In this document: piece after piece, positions 45,745 through 58,280 of the stretch
How the letters are laid out: each line of letters opens with the position of its first letter
How positions within the stretch are numbered: position 1 is the stretch's first letter
Source of the DNA: Gnetum montanum
Taxonomy: Eukaryota > Streptophyta > Gnetopsida > Gnetales > Gnetaceae
Direction of reading: 5' to 3'
NCBI GenBank assembly: GCA_015680685.1
Contig: MNCI01007982.1
Location: 115,148 to 179,147 of the forward strand
DNA length: 64,000 nt
Translations under genes and position numbers: made by a program
Notes under the pieces: model-generated
Databases searched by the model: none
Told to the model about the DNA's origin: nothing
The model's input: the letters and a program-made list of their open reading frames with translations, nothing else

Positions 45745-47285
45745 TGAAGCACCACCAAATTTGGGCCACCACATCTTGATTGCAAATTTGTTTAAGTTTC
45801 AACACAAGGAAAATGTTTTCTAAGTGTTGGTCCTACTCTCTCCATTGTTGGGACTAAGCTCCAGAGTGTAGTCAGCATAGTTTGCAATAGCGTTGATAGT
45901 AGCTACAAAGTTTTCTAAGTGTCAAATTACTCTCTCACTACTGGGACTATGCTTTAGAGTGTAGTCAATGTAGTTAGCACACAAATGGCAAGTTTTGCAA
46001 ATTTTCCCAAGTGTCAAGCTAGAAGCTATCAAGCTTGCTTGGCATGGAAGAAATAGTTTGGAAAAATTTCTAATTGCTATAACTACGCTCTTAGCTATCC
46101 TCTAGAGCATAGTCAACATTGGAGCTTAACTTTTGCAAAATTTGTCTAACTATTGAAACTACGCTCTAGAGTGTAGTCAGTGTAGTCATGTAGGCTAGTC
46201 TTTAGAAGCCTCTAGAGTGCAACATTGACCTTCATCTTAGGTTTGATGCCTTTTTGGCAAGTAAGAATAGGAACTTGCATTTCTTTTTACATTTCCCATT
46301 TGTCCCAAAATTGTACCTGCACTTGACACTACTTGAAAGAGTGAGTAGTGTAGTCCTAGAGCATAGTCTCCAAGATTGCATTTCTTTTGCATTTTTTCAG
46401 GTACATTGTGGTTTTCTTGGCACTTGCACATGCAATTTGGGTAGTGTAGTCATATTCTGGTAGTCTCGCAAGGTCCATTAGCGCACACTAGCAGAACACC
46501 ATTTGCTTCAGTGGAAGCATAGTTAGATGTAGTATAGTCCCAACTACCCCACTACCACATGGCACTTGGTCTATAATTTATGGTAATCCTAACCTTATAA
46601 ATACCTCAGTGCTCTACATTTTAAGGGTTGGTAATTTTTGCATCTGGTTGGCAAATTTGAGCATCCATTGGCATTTGGCATTTCATTGTGTAAGAGCAAG
46701 TTTGAGGTAGAGCATCGGCAAGTACCTTTACATACCGCCTAGGACACCATAGACCACTACAGCCCATGGGACAATGCAACAACCAACCCAACAGGATAGA
46801 CTTCACAGCGAATGTCAATTTTTGTAGCCTAGATACCCTAAGACTATGAATATGCCACCTATTGTGCTTGTTTGTAGACCATGTACCTCCTCATCCTTCT
46901 TGTAGTTAACAATGCTCTCCCTGTTTAGGGTGGTTCTGATCTCTTTCTTACTCTCTCCTTGCACATATTTTAGCATTTTCATTTGTATTTTGACATTTAC
47001 TCACATTTTTTGCTATTTTTTCATGTAACCACGCATTGACTCCTTTTTTTAGGGAAAATCTTGACTACACTCACCTCCATTGACATCATGGATGCTACAA
47101 ACATCGTGCAAGCGCTTAGCAATGTTTCAACATTGCCTATCATAAGTCATAGTTTAATCAACAAGATCATCCTGGGCACCCCATCTCCACCCCTAGTAGG
47201 CCCTCACATAGACATGGGGTTAGGCTGTGCACACCATAAACCTCTTGGTGTACTGTTCCAACCTCTAATGTTTTTTGTTACTACA
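45745..47285 (+). mobile_element. B1 3' LTR, 1,541 bp
   Basis: Starts TGAAGCACCACCAAATTTGG and ends TTGTTACTACA. Contains palindromic modules (45,830-46,180), TATA box TATAAATACC at 46,596-46,605, and the B-type 3' phrase CCTCTTGGTGTACTGTTCC. Followed by the target duplication GTTGG. Confidence 0.9.
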
Positions 47286-48200
47286 GTTGGACATATCCAG
47301 TATAAGTAGATGTCTGAACATGCTCACAAAAGACATGAGAGATACTATGAGCTCTTGATGAATCCCATGTCGATAGCCCCAAATGATCCTATAGTATCGA
47401 AATACTTTAGGTTGGATAGGTTCTATCACTACCACCAATTTCCTAGTTATAACACATGCTTTTGCATGGCCCTACAGGATGACATCCAAAGAATGATTGA
47501 TAGAGGCGAGTTGGTACTTGATGCTACCAACCTAGTTAGCCCTCAAAACCAATATACGAGGGTGTACAAGAACACTCTGAATGTGAATGATGTAGGCTAC
47601 ATCATCAATGTTGATAGCCTAAGGGCCCCCTTAGCTACTTTGGGTTGATGATAACCTAGAACTAGCATGGCAACCATTTGTGATGCATGTGCCCTCTGGC
47701 AGCCCAAGGGCCTCCTTAACCCCCATGGATTTGAGACTTCCTTTCGTTGTCAGAGTGCCACCTCAAGCTCCTACAATGTCCTTCGTGGTTAGGGTCCTAC
47801 CCTATGTTGCATTAATGATAACCACCCAACCATCCTTCATGGTTAGGGTTCCACAACATGTTGGCTCCTCATCCATCCAAAGCTTGATGGTGGCTAATTT
47901 ATTGGTCTCCTAGTGTCCAAGAGCCAGTACTACTAACAATGTTAATAGACCCTCTAGGTGGAAACTCTGGAGGCCCAACAAGCATCTTGTAGACATTATG
48001 ATTAGGCAACATCAAGAGCAAAGAGCTCTCAATCCACCAAAGCTAGTACCCCTATCCACAGTCCCCATGGCCAAAGTAACTAAGGAGGCCATCACTAAGC
48101 ACTAGGGCCCCTGCATAGGCCAAGCAAACCAAGCCCAACTCCCCTCCATGGGAAATTCATCTTTTAGGATGTATGGAAGAAGTCAAAGCTAGCAAGATCA
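47286..48200 (+). pseudogene. B0 gag, C-terminal part
   Basis: Resumes B0 gag right after the B1 target duplication. Seen: HAHKRHERYYELLMNP, FRLDRFYHYHQFPSYNTCFC with MALQDDIQRMIDRGELV, TNLVSPQNQYTRVYKN. The zinc-knuckle-like pattern of B1 (CHYHQLPRHDIDLC) is weakened: Cys to Tyr and His to Tyr. Then Val/Pro repeats (VRVPPQAP, VRVLPYV). Confidence 0.8.
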
Positions 48201-48429
48201 CAACTGATGGCAAAGACTTCACAGATGCATTAGCCTAGGTTAAGTAAGTGCTGAAATAGAATAGCACAATGCTGAGCCTTTATGACCTGATTATGACCTC
48301 CTCTACCCACCACAAAGTGCTAGTATGGATGTTGACCTCCATTACTATCACAAAGAACATCCCAGTAGATGAGCATTCTATCCACACTATGATGTTGCCT
48401 CCTACACTGTAGGAATAGATTTCAACACC

Positions 48430-49030
48430 CTTTTCATTTCATGATGAAGCAATTAAGATTGACCTTGAGAAGGGTGAGATCATAACAACCCCTATGTTCA
48501 TCATTATATGTGTTGAGAAATGCAAAATTTGGATGGTGCATGTTGATGACAGGGTAGCAACAAACATTATCCCATACATCATTGTCGATAAGTTGGGCCT
48601 CATGGACCAAATCAAACTAATAAATACCACATGCCTAAAGTTCTTTAGTAGGTCATGTGTCATTGTCATGGGTACTATCACAATAGCCTTTGTGGTAGGG
48701 GAGCAATTCCTCATAATTTTTGAATTCATCTTTATAGAGGAGATGCCAAGCTTTAACATGATATTAGGCATGCCTTGGCTAGCCTAGTTATGGGCTATCT
48801 CCTCCCCCATCCGTTAGGAAATCCAACTTCCATATGAAGGTGACGAGGTTATTATCCATAGAGATAATGTAGCCTCTTTGGCTATTAACAACATAGACAT
48901 GGAGTAAAGGTCAAAGGTGGAATTTCTTGATGATGTGCTCATAGCAAAGGACAAGGATGAAGCGTGTGAGGTAGATCCACCTAAAAGGACAAAAGAAGCC
49001 GACAGCTTATCAGAGGATGCCTTGTGAGCA
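48430..49030 (+). pseudogene. B0 aspartic protease region
   Basis: Open from 48,494: VHVDDRVATNIIPYIIVDKL is the active-site strand (family D-S/T-G; here DDR), then IAFVVGEQFLIIFEFIFIEE and FNMILGMPWLA, the C-terminal conserved motif. A TAG follows. The acidic tail (DEACEVDPP-like, with AKEADS) parallels B1. Confidence 0.8.
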
Positions 49031-49404
49031 AAATTTCCCTTCAATGTAGCGAGTGAAGGTTAGGGAGACTATGGAATAGTGTCTTCTAGGCCCTACATGC
49101 CCCCTAATCCACACTAAGTTAGGAAGCAACTGTGCAACTAAGGTATCCCCTTAGTTCAAAAGTGCATTAGGGACCTACCTGCTATTCGCACCACCCTACA
49201 TCCTGATCCTCATTTACATTGCATTAGCATTGTAGCATTTTATTTGCATTTAGTTCAATCACTTAGTTTACCATCCGCATTGTCTATGCATCCAATAGCT
49301 TAGTTTACATTTCTACCATTTTTGCTTTAATGCATTTTCTTTCATGCATAAAAAACATAAAAATGGATAAAAATCATAAAGCCAAAATTAGAAAAAAAAA
49401 TATA

Positions 49405-49580
49405 GTAACCTACTTGGCTTGGAATGACCTTAAACTACTACAGGCCTAGAATGGCTTTAAACTACCACGTGGCCTAGAATGGTTTTAAACTAACAGTACA
49501 TGGAGCCCGAAATGGCATTAAACTAGCATTGACCCTTCAACTATGGCCTTAAACTAGCACATGGCTTGCAATGGCCTAGT
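49405..49580. repeat. GGCCTAGAATGGCTTTAAACTA minisatellite, left flank of cassette (B0)
   Basis: About five units of GGCCTAGAATGG(C/T)(C/T)TTAAACTA, in the same place as B1's 33,780-34,015. Confidence 0.7.
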
Positions 49581-49782
49581 CACATTATTGTTGCATAGTC
49601 CTAGCTTAGCGCATAAATGAAATAATTAAAACATAAAAAGAAAAAAGTTTTACACATTACACATAGCAAATACATGCATTAGATATAATGTGAATAGTAG
49701 TACATAGCATGAGCAGCATCATGTGGCAAGAACATAGAAAAAAATTAACGAAAATGCCCAACAAGGGTACATCTAAACTTGC

Positions 49783-52700
49783 TCAACCGATGGTGTTGGG
49801 TGGGGATGGAGGTTCTTATTCTCCCACCACATTGCTTGGGCCTATAGCATCTCTTGGTACTTCCCATAATAACCATAGCAAATAGGCATCATTAGTAAGA
49901 AAACATGCAATATACGAACTAACTCAAAACATAAAAAGCATACAAAAAACTAACCTAAGAGGGTCCCTTATCAATGTCTTCTAGAGGCAACGTTTCAAGG
50001 CCAACCTCCAAGCATCTAAGGATCTCAATCTTGAAAAGCTGTGTCCAGTCCTCCTAGCCAAAGTCAATCCCTGCAAGGGTCTTGTCTTTGTCCACTAAGG
50101 TCCATGCTAGTGTTTCCATTGAGATAGTAGCAAAAGAAGCCTCTCCTAAAGGGGTGATAATCTCCCTCTTAGGAGAGCCATTCACCACTGTATGTTGCGT
50201 GAACAACTCATATTCCTGTCTTCCACCAGTCGCCTTAAGGAACATCTCGAGGCAGTAGTGTTTAGTAGACTCCTATTTGTACCATCATAGGTATGCATCA
50301 CAATCGCACTTATATTGGTGCTTATGGTTCTTCTGAGTTTACCCCCACTGGTAGACCTTTATGCTATAATTTTTCTAATCTTGACTTTTCCAGGCAAGCA
50401 AATTCATCTACAATCACTACTCAATCATCTCTCATGTGGCCTCATTCTTATCTCTAAGTGTTGTCCAGTATCAAACATACTTTAGCTAAAAGGTACGCTA
50501 GGTGCTATCTCCTTGAGCTCTAACCAACAAGAAAGCATATCTAGATTGAAGATCATTAATATTCATATTTTGGCTAGCCACTCTCTTCTACAGTTCATGC
50601 ACGCATTTCCATAGGTGCTCATTCAAGTGCCTATAGACCCACAACACCTTTTCATAGGAAAGTGTGCACTTGTTCGATGCCTTGTACATGCGAGGAGACA
50701 TTTGATTGACTTTAGAAGGAAGGTCAGGGAGGGCATCCACCTTGGCCACCTTGCTTGGATCCCATTGAAGCTTAGGACTTGTAGGCATGCAACAATTGAT
50801 CAATCTTAGCCAAGGACCAAGCATGCAAGTAGTAGAGAAATACAAAGCAAAGTAACATCACACATATCGATCTTGGGATTTGCTTGCTGCAAGTGGTCTA
50901 CCATGTCCTCAACAATGCCTTCCATGAAGGTGAACTTATTGGGCACATCTACCCATAGCTTCATGGGATAGGTAGATGTGGGACTATTGACAAAGACATT
51001 TGATTTTGTAACATAACAATGCAATTAGCATATAACTGAATAGCTAAAGATGTTAGAGCAATAAGGTAATAACACATGGGAATCCAATATAGTTACCTAG
51101 TAAGCCTTCAAGCATGAGTGCAAAGGGCTCACCTAGTTATATACCATCGAATAAGCAATCAAAATCACCTCCATCAAGGTGGATCAACCCTTCCTCTAAC
51201 TACTAGAGGGTCTCTGCTATGTTAGGTAAGTCATCCCTATGAGCCTCCCTCTCCTTAGCTTGAGGAGGTGCTTCTTCTGCTGCCAACTTGGCCACTACTC
51301 TGGTAGCCCCCTCTCTTGTCTTTGTAATTAACACATGCATACATAACACATCAGGACATTAGTACACATGCACATTAGCAACATAACGTAGAAGAAAAAT
51401 ATAAAAATATAAACATACAAAAATAAAATATATGCATCTAGTAAGTTATCCATACTAACCAGCAGCCTATGCGTGCAAGCTTTGAAGCCTAATATAGATC
51501 TTCTTGCTACTTGGCCTTCTAACCTCAGGGGTAGAGTCCTTCATAGGATGTTTCCTCTTGATTTTTACCTTAGACAATCCCACTGTCTCTACAATATAGT
51601 GATCCACCTTGGTCATATCCTTGGTGCCAATTGGAGGACCCTCACCCATGCTATCGCACGAGTAATGGGACTACCCCACGAGATTCTTAGTTGTTACAGA
51701 TAATGTCTTATTGATCTCCTCTGGGGGGTCCTATATACATGTGGTTGTGAACATGTGCTTAATCCATGGCTTGGAGAGATGCTCATGATCTTACACAACC
51801 CATCACCCACCATCATGCATAGCCAAGTGCTCTATGAACCTTCGTAGGTATCTTGTGAAGAACACGAAGTGGATGTGGGACCTCACCTAAAGGCTAAATT
51901 ATAACCTAGAGATATTTGCATGCAAGCTGGTCACTATATAGGTAGCCTAGTTGAACCTTGTATTCTCTAGTAGCACCTCCTTCATCACCTATGCCTACTC
52001 CACCCCAAGGATCTTCCCTTGACAGAGCAACTTCAGAAAGGCATAAGTGTAGAAAAGAGGGTAGAGCTCCTACACCTTAGGCATAAGCACATCCTTTATT
52101 GGTATGTCCTTGTGATATTTGATGACCCCAAACTAGTCATTAATCTTCCCTATATAGTCCACCTCCCTACTGGCCTTATTGGAAATTATTTGACCATTAG
52201 TGGCAAGGCCAAAGAATTCAACAAAGAAGGCCTCACTAAGGTCAAGCACTACCATCACACCGCACACTCGGGTGATAAACTTCCTAACATCATTGCTAAA
52301 GGAGTCAATGATGATGACCATTTCAACCATTGGGATATGCAAGCTAAGAACCAAAAATAGGTCCATCAACCATGCATGTGTAAGCATAGTTGTTAGTGCA
52401 TCTAAGGTCTTATGGCACAACTAGTGTTGTGCATCCTCCACATTGCCATACTTCATGATGAGGGTGGCCTCTGTGTAGCCTATGGTGATCATTGTTACCT
52501 TGCTTGAGGCAACCACAACTACAACAAAGGTAAAACAACATTAGCATCATGCAAAGGTAAATTAATAGGCATACATAAGCAAGCACATGTGCTAAATCTT
52601 AGATGCGTATGTGGCACAAATGGGGTGTGGGATTAGGATGGTGCTACAAGCATCCCTTTGGTGTTAAACATACTGATGGCCCACTCCTCATCTAACCAAT

Positions 52701-54566
52701 CATGGATCTTGCACCATTCATATGCCTTTGGGTATCGAATGAGGTAGAACTTTTGATTAAACCCCACCTTCTCAAGCATGGTAGCCCAAATATTTAAGCT
52801 AGAAAAAAACCTCTAGGGCAATACAAGTTAAGGCTAGAGTGTCCACCTCATCATGTAGGCCCTCCTCGCCAACTCTAAACTTGGTATTAGTCATGAGCTA
52901 TTAGCAATGTGACATGAGCTAGTAGCAAAAAACAAACTGTGAAAGCCATAAAAGAATGTACCCTCTAGCACAGTAGATAGTTCTAGGTGGGTTTTGGAAC
53001 AAGGTGTGCACTCATAGTGCAATGAAAAGGGTGTTGCTCTTATTGTAGCAACTAAACTTCATCATGTGCCATATCTTGGATAAGTGTCGAGCGCTTCTAG
53101 GGCCTCTGCCTAAACCACCTACCCCATCATCGCTAGTAGTAGGCTCATTTGAGATGAACCTCAAGATGTCCCAGTTAGCCCTAGGAAGCAACATCTTAGT
53201 GATGGCTCTAGTAGCCTCCACTACTAAGTGTGACCACATGATCACACTAAATTGCTACAATAAGTACTTTAGAAACTCATGAGTCCTTGGTTGGAACCAC
53301 ACCACCTAAACATATACTTGCATATCTAGCATAGGTGTGTTGGGAACTGGCTTGCTCATGTAGCACATGATGCTCATGAGCTCCACGATGATCAAGATAG
53401 GCTTCAGCAACACCTTACAACCACCAAGCAAAAAGCAAAGTGTTAGTATACACATGTAGATGCAAATTTTGGCATTAAATCATTAAGATAAGTTAGCAAA
53501 ATTAACATAATACAATGTGAACTAACAAAAATTCTTAATTTTAGTAATTCCTTTTGGGGCCCTGTAGGTATAGGACATTAACCAACTCATTTGACGTGTC
53601 TGGTGTTCACTGGAGTATAGCATGTTTTTACCAAGTTAGCATTGTTACAGTTTATAGTATTAGGATCGTTACATTTCACAAGTTTAGCATTATACATAGT
53701 TTATGGAGTTTTTGCAAAATTTTTCTAACTCCAAACTTCCTTAGTGGAGAGTGTAGTCCCAAATTTCAAATTTTTTTAACTCTGAACTGCCTTTGTGGAG
53801 AGTGTAGTCCCAGATGTCATAAAAAATGAACTTTAAGGGTAAACACATTTTTTCAAACACCTGGCATTAACTACACTTCCCAGCTACAGTAGTAGAGAGT
53901 GTAGTCCTAGTTGCTACCCCCACCATGCCCTATGCACTGTGTATTGTTGCGGCATCAGGCATCACACCTACCATGCCTTGTGCCCACTACACTGCCATGT
54001 GGTATGTCTATACCTTGCCACATCCTACCTCATTATTTTTGCCAAAAAATGTTTTAAAAATTGCATAGAAAGAAATTTTTTCAAAAAAAAAAAAATGAAA
54101 CATAGAAACACGCCTTAGCACTGAGTGCCCTTGTAGACCCTGTGGCCACACTATGGGGCACAATCGCCCCACACTCACCCTACAAAAAACTATCCCCACC
54201 ACTATGTTGTGATATGCAACCTGTGGCCATTCCAAAAACCCCATGTGCACAAAAAGCTTTTTGAAGAAAAAGTAGAGAACACCTATGGCCTACGCAGAAA
54301 GCACACACAAAGCACACAAAAAACCCATAACTATCAAACCCTCCCTACCACCACCATGGTTGAAATGATGCATGGTGGCGATGGCCACTGCCATGGTAGG
54401 GCACACTACCAAATTATGCTCCCAAACCCTCACTGGAAACAATGACAAAAAATGATGAAAAAATGTGCAAAGGGAAGAGTGTAGTTGGGGTACCTAGCTA
54501 ATGCTAATGGTCTCCTTTACTTCATGCATGCTTGTGGCAAGCAGCCCAGTGCTCGTTCCCCCTCAT
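49783..54566 (-). pseudogene. Antisense multi-exon accessory gene of B0
   Basis: Homologue of the B1 antisense gene, same place and order. E1 54,566-54,494 is 73 bp, as in B1, and starts MR-(G)-NEH with AAC. E2 53,413-52,962, E3 about 52,880-52,600, E4 about 52,519-51,460, later exons to about 49,800. Conserved peptides: E2 MIMWSHLVVEATRAI and LGRGPRSA; E4 VVLDLSEAFFVEFFGLATNG and HYIVETVGLSKVKIKR; E6/7 AKVDALPDLPSKV and WVYRHLNEHLWKCVHEL. The donor GTTAGTAT of E4 is kept. More decayed than B1: the donor of intron 3 reads ATACGC instead of GTAAGC, and the acceptor of the last intron reads TATGG instead of TATAG. Function unknown; see the B1 entry. Confidence 0.7.
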
Positions 54567-54720
54567 CTATGTTCACTACTCTTTGGTGTAGGTGTTCACT
54601 CTGGTGCATCACTATCCCAACTACTCTCTCCACTGGTAGCACACAATAGCAATGGCAATACTATGCTTTGGATGTTGCATTTGATAGTAAGAAAAGGACA
54701 ACTTAGTTATGGTAAAATGT

Positions 54721-54728
54721 TCCTATAT
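54721..54728 (-). promoter_or_regulatory. TATA-like box of antisense gene (B0)
   Basis: GGGTATATAGGAAC on the minus strand, about 162 bp before the exon-1 ATG (about 165 bp in B1). Confidence 0.4.
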
Positions 54729-54934
54729 ACCCTCCTAGGATCATTTAATGACCCACCAACCTAGGACTATGCTTCACACTTAGCTAAAATATTCAATTTT
54801 TGGGTGAGAGCTTAGTTGGGTGAGTGTAGTCACCCATACTTAGCCATAATTTTCAACTTTTTGTTGCCCAGTGAATGCCTGAGCCAATTTTACTTCCCAG
54901 CATGACCAACCTTTCCTAGAATGGCACAACTGAT

Positions 54935-55005
54935 GCTTCTATGGTCTACTAAGACCTAAAATTGGCATGCATGGCCTATCGAGGCCTAAAATCAACACAC
55001 ACATG
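54935..55005. repeat. GGCCTAAAATCAACA minisatellite, right flank of cassette (B0)
   Basis: CTACTAAGACCTAAAATTGG and CTATCGAGGCCTAAAATCAA; matches B1's 40,040-40,115. Confidence 0.6.
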
Positions 55006-55139
55006 CCTATCTTCCTCAATAGCCCACATGCATACTTAGGCAAAATTTTCATTGCATTTATTTTTATTCATTTGTGCATATTAACTCTGTTAAGATAGGT
55101 GCTGCTTGACATTTTTTTGATTTGTTTTGAAGAATATGA

Positions 55140-56990
55140 CATGGCTATGCCTGGGTAGCTTCTCTCACCTTTGGTCCTCATAAGACCTCATGGCAACATC
55201 GAGCGATGCATTGACCCACATTACCTAGATCTTGAGCCTACAACCTACGCTGAATACATAGCATCCATAGAGGCACCACTAGACTAACCTAACCATCTAG
55301 TTAAGGTTCTCGATTTAGAGGTAGCAAATGTCATAGAGGATCCCCTTATTGAGATTCCTATGGCTACACCTAATGACGAGGTGAAAAAACTAAAGCTAAG
55401 CTTCTTGCTAGATCCCCAACATGGTCAAGACATCGCTAAGGTGATTAACGATAGGATCAAGCCATTTGCATGATCATATGAGGACATGCTAGACCTAGAT
55501 CCTTAGTTAGTCTAGCAAAATATCATACTTGATCCCTATATTAAACTAATAAAATAGAAATTGTGCAAGGTTAGACCTGAGGTGGCATTGGCCATCTGTG
55601 ATGAAATCACCAAGCTTTATAAAGATAGTTTCATTTGAGCTATTGATTATGTAGACTAGGTCTCCAACATTGTAGGTGTGCCTAAGAAAAATAGAAGTAT
55701 ACACATTTGCATAGACTTCCAGGACCTAAACAAGGCAATCATCAAAGATGACTTCCTGTTGCCCTATATTAATTAATTGATTGATACCATGACTGGATAC
55801 ACCTTGTTATCCTTTATGGATGGGTTCTTGGGCTACAACTAGATTAAGATCAACCCTAAGCACCAACTCAACACAACCTTCATGACCCCCAGGGTACTTT
55901 TTGCTATAGCATGATGCCTTTTGAACTCAAGAACACAGGAGCAACGTATCAACGTGCAATGACATATATCTTTAGTGATTACATGTTAAGCTTGCTCAAC
56001 GATTATGTCAATGACATTGCAATTATGTCCAAAGTAGCGCACAACCATGTAAATGATCTAGACATAGTGGTTAAATGTTGCTTAAAACATGACCTTAGGC
56101 TGAACCCCAAGAAGTATGTTTTCAATGTCAGAATAGACCAGATGCTCAGTTTTGTAGTATTCAAAGGAGGAATACGCTTAGACCCTAACAAGGTTAAGGC
56201 CATAACCAACTCAGCACTGTTGGCCAACCTTAAGTAGCTATGACAGTTGCAAGGTAGACTACAATTTATACATAGGTTTATCATGTGGTTAATCAACAAG
56301 TTACAACCAATGCAACATCTGCTCAAAAAAGGAGCCCACTTCAAGTGGATAGCTCAATGCCAACAAGCATTTAACAACCTTAAGTAGGATTTGGCACAAA
56401 TACCTACGGTTCACCCTCTGCAAGGAGATAAAACTTTTTACATCTACCTTGCCACTTCAAACACATCCATCACTTCTCTGTTATGAGGGTTGTAAGGTAG
56501 ACTACAATTTATATGTAGGTTTATCGCATGGTTAACCAACAAGTTACAACCAATGCAACATCTGCTCAAGAAAGGAGCCCACTTTGAGGAAACAACTCAA
56601 TACCAACAAGCATTTGAAAATCTTAAGTAGGATCTAGCACAACTACCTATGGTTCACCCTCTGTAAGAAGATAAACCTTTTTACATCTACCTTATCACTT
56701 TTGACACGTCCATCGCTTCTTTTCTTTTCCAAAAGCAAGATGATGGCATAGAAGGCCTGGTTCACTACTTGAGATATGCATTAGTATCCCATGAAGTGAA
56801 ATATAATGATGTGGAAAATCACTACCTTGCCTTAGTCTTCTCACTGAAGAAGTGGAGGCATTACCTTTTTTGCAGTCAAGTTAATATCATTTGCAAAAAT
56901 AATGTACTCTGAGAAATCATAATGAACATCTACAAAAGTAGTTGTATTACACATTGGAAGGCAATAAAAGTGGAGTTTTACCTACACTAC
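55140..56990 (+). pseudogene. B0 reverse transcriptase and RNase H
   Basis: Same layout as B1. Readable parts: VPKKNRSIHICIDFQDLNKA region near 55,680, LLSFMDGFLGYN, MMPFELKNTGATYQRAMTYI, NDYVNDIAIMSKVAHNHVND (YVND in place of YVDD), DLRLNPKKYVFNV, GGIRLDPNKVKAI. The RNase H part (DDGIEGLVHYLRYALVSHEV, LKKWRHYLF) follows. Contains the 243-bp in-frame duplication listed separately. Many stops. Confidence 0.85.
56239..56724. repeat. In-frame 243-bp tandem duplication in B0 RT-RNase H connection
   Basis: Copy 1 is 56,239-56,481 and copy 2 is 56,482-56,724, each from TATGA(CA/GG)GTTG(C/T)AAGGTAGAC through ACATCTACCTT(G/A)(C/T)CACTT. Period 243 = 81 codons. The copies differ at several bases, so the event is old. 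B1 has one copy (41,353-41,600). Confidence 0.85.
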
Positions 56991-57019
56991 ATTGCACAAG
57001 CCTCAACCTAAGGTCAAGC

Positions 57020-57880
57020 TATAGTTGCACAACTTACCGTTTCACTCATAAACGATCAAGTAATCATAGATCCAAAATTCCTAGACGAGCATGTTAACAG
57101 CATTAAACAAGTGCTTGATAACTATGAGGCACTCTTGCATTTTGAAAAAGCTTCAACCTTTCAAGGGGGTAGTGCTATTGCCATTATCAGGTTTCCCTTT
57201 GGGGAGATTTGACCTTTCACATATCATTTTGCATTCCCTTGCACTAACAACATGGTAGAGTACAAAGATCTCCTTCAAGGTACCTTGCAGCACGTAACCT
57301 AGGGATCCAACACATAGCGATTTGAGGAAACTCACAATTAGTGATCAACTAGGTAATAGAGGTGTATGCCTATAAGGCCCATCATTTACAGCCTTACTAT
57401 GACCTAGCAAAGCACTTGCTTCAACACTTTGTAACTGTTGATGTCCAACATATTCTCCAGAACAAAAATGCTATAGCCAACACACTAGCAACATTAGCCC
57501 TTAGCATCGCACTTGACATGTTCCATGCATTACCCACCTTGGTGGTAGATTCCATTGTGCCTATCACACAAATCACTGACATTACATCCATAGCCATACT
57601 AAGCACAACCCACATAGGAGAGAGGTATGATGACATTAAGGTGTACCTTCTATAGGGTGAGCCTCCACAACATTTAACTAATGCTCAAAAAGATGTAGTG
57701 CATAAAAATTTGTGGCAGTATGTCATCATGGGTGATAACACATTATGTCGTAGATCCTATGATGGCATACTACTAACCTACGTGAGCAATAATGAAGTGC
57801 AAACGATCATTGAACAAGTCCACGAGGGACTATGCAGAGGTCACATAGCACCTAGGACAATGGCAATGAAAATTATATGA
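57020..57880 (+). pseudogene. B0 second RNase H and truncated integrase start
   Basis: LLHFEKASTFQGGSAIAII (DGA decayed to EKA), FAFPCTNNMVEYKDLL, then the open stretch 57,362-57,655 (AYKAHHLQPYYDLAKHLLQH, NKNAIANTLATLAL). Integrase start: RRSYDGILLTYVSNNEVQTI and EQVHEGLCRGHIAPRTMAM, then a stop at 57,880. The DDE core and C-terminus are missing; sequence after 57,885 is unrelated. Confidence 0.85.
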
Positions 57881-58280
57881 TTAGGTTAACTACTATTGAA
57901 AAGCTATAAAAATTTAGAGGATAACATCCAATAGTTAAGGGAATAATTGGTGGGTGTCAACCAAGACATGAGCTACCTTGTAAGAGAAAATTGAACCCTC
58001 TTAATGGAAAAGGTATGTGCCATCTGTGAAAAGTCCACCTTCTAGAACTATATGAGTTTTACCTTATCTTCAATAGTCTAAGGGAACCTATTGAAATTTT
58101 TATAACCATGTCCAATTTTATTATCATGAATACCAATTTTGTAATCCTACATATTTTGGCACTCAGGGTTAGTGATTTTGTTATTTTTGGTTAATAAACT
58201 TCATACTTCCCCAATTTTATAAGAAGCTCAATCCTACTTCTATTCACTTGATGAAAAGTTTTCAATTAGTCATGGGAATA
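57881..58280 (+). other. 3' interior of an A-related element
   Basis: AT-rich, no frame. Ends TTTTCAATTAGTCATGGGAATA, the A-family PPT-like end. The junction with B0 at about 57,885 is unexplained. Confidence 0.5.

Larger units (their letters stand above)
18966..47285 (+). mobile_element. B1: complete-length Tat-like Ty3/gypsy element nested in B0 gag
   Basis: TG...CA boundaries at 18,966 and 47,285, flanked by GCTGG (18,961-18,965) and GTTGG (47,286-47,290): a 5-bp target duplication with one C-to-T change. Contains two further insertions (20,465-22,356; 23,197-30,109). Gene order on the plus strand is gag, protease, RT, RNase H, archaeal-type RNase H, integrase, with a large minus-strand gene between protease and RT. 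All plus-strand frames are broken. Confidence 0.9.
14907..57880 (+). mobile_element. B0: outer Tat-like Ty3/gypsy element, split by B1, 3' end missing
   Basis: B0 parts: 5' LTR 14,907-16,673; leader; gag 17,120-18,965; [B1 18,966-47,285]; gag end and protease 47,286-49,100; antisense cassette 49.8-54.6 kb; RT-RNase H-second RNase H-start of integrase 55.1-57.9 kb. The join 18,965/47,286 restores a continuous gag. Integrase and 3' LTR are lost at 57,880. Order and the archaeal-type second RNase H after RT point to the Tat clade (Ogre/Retand relatives). Confidence 0.85.
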
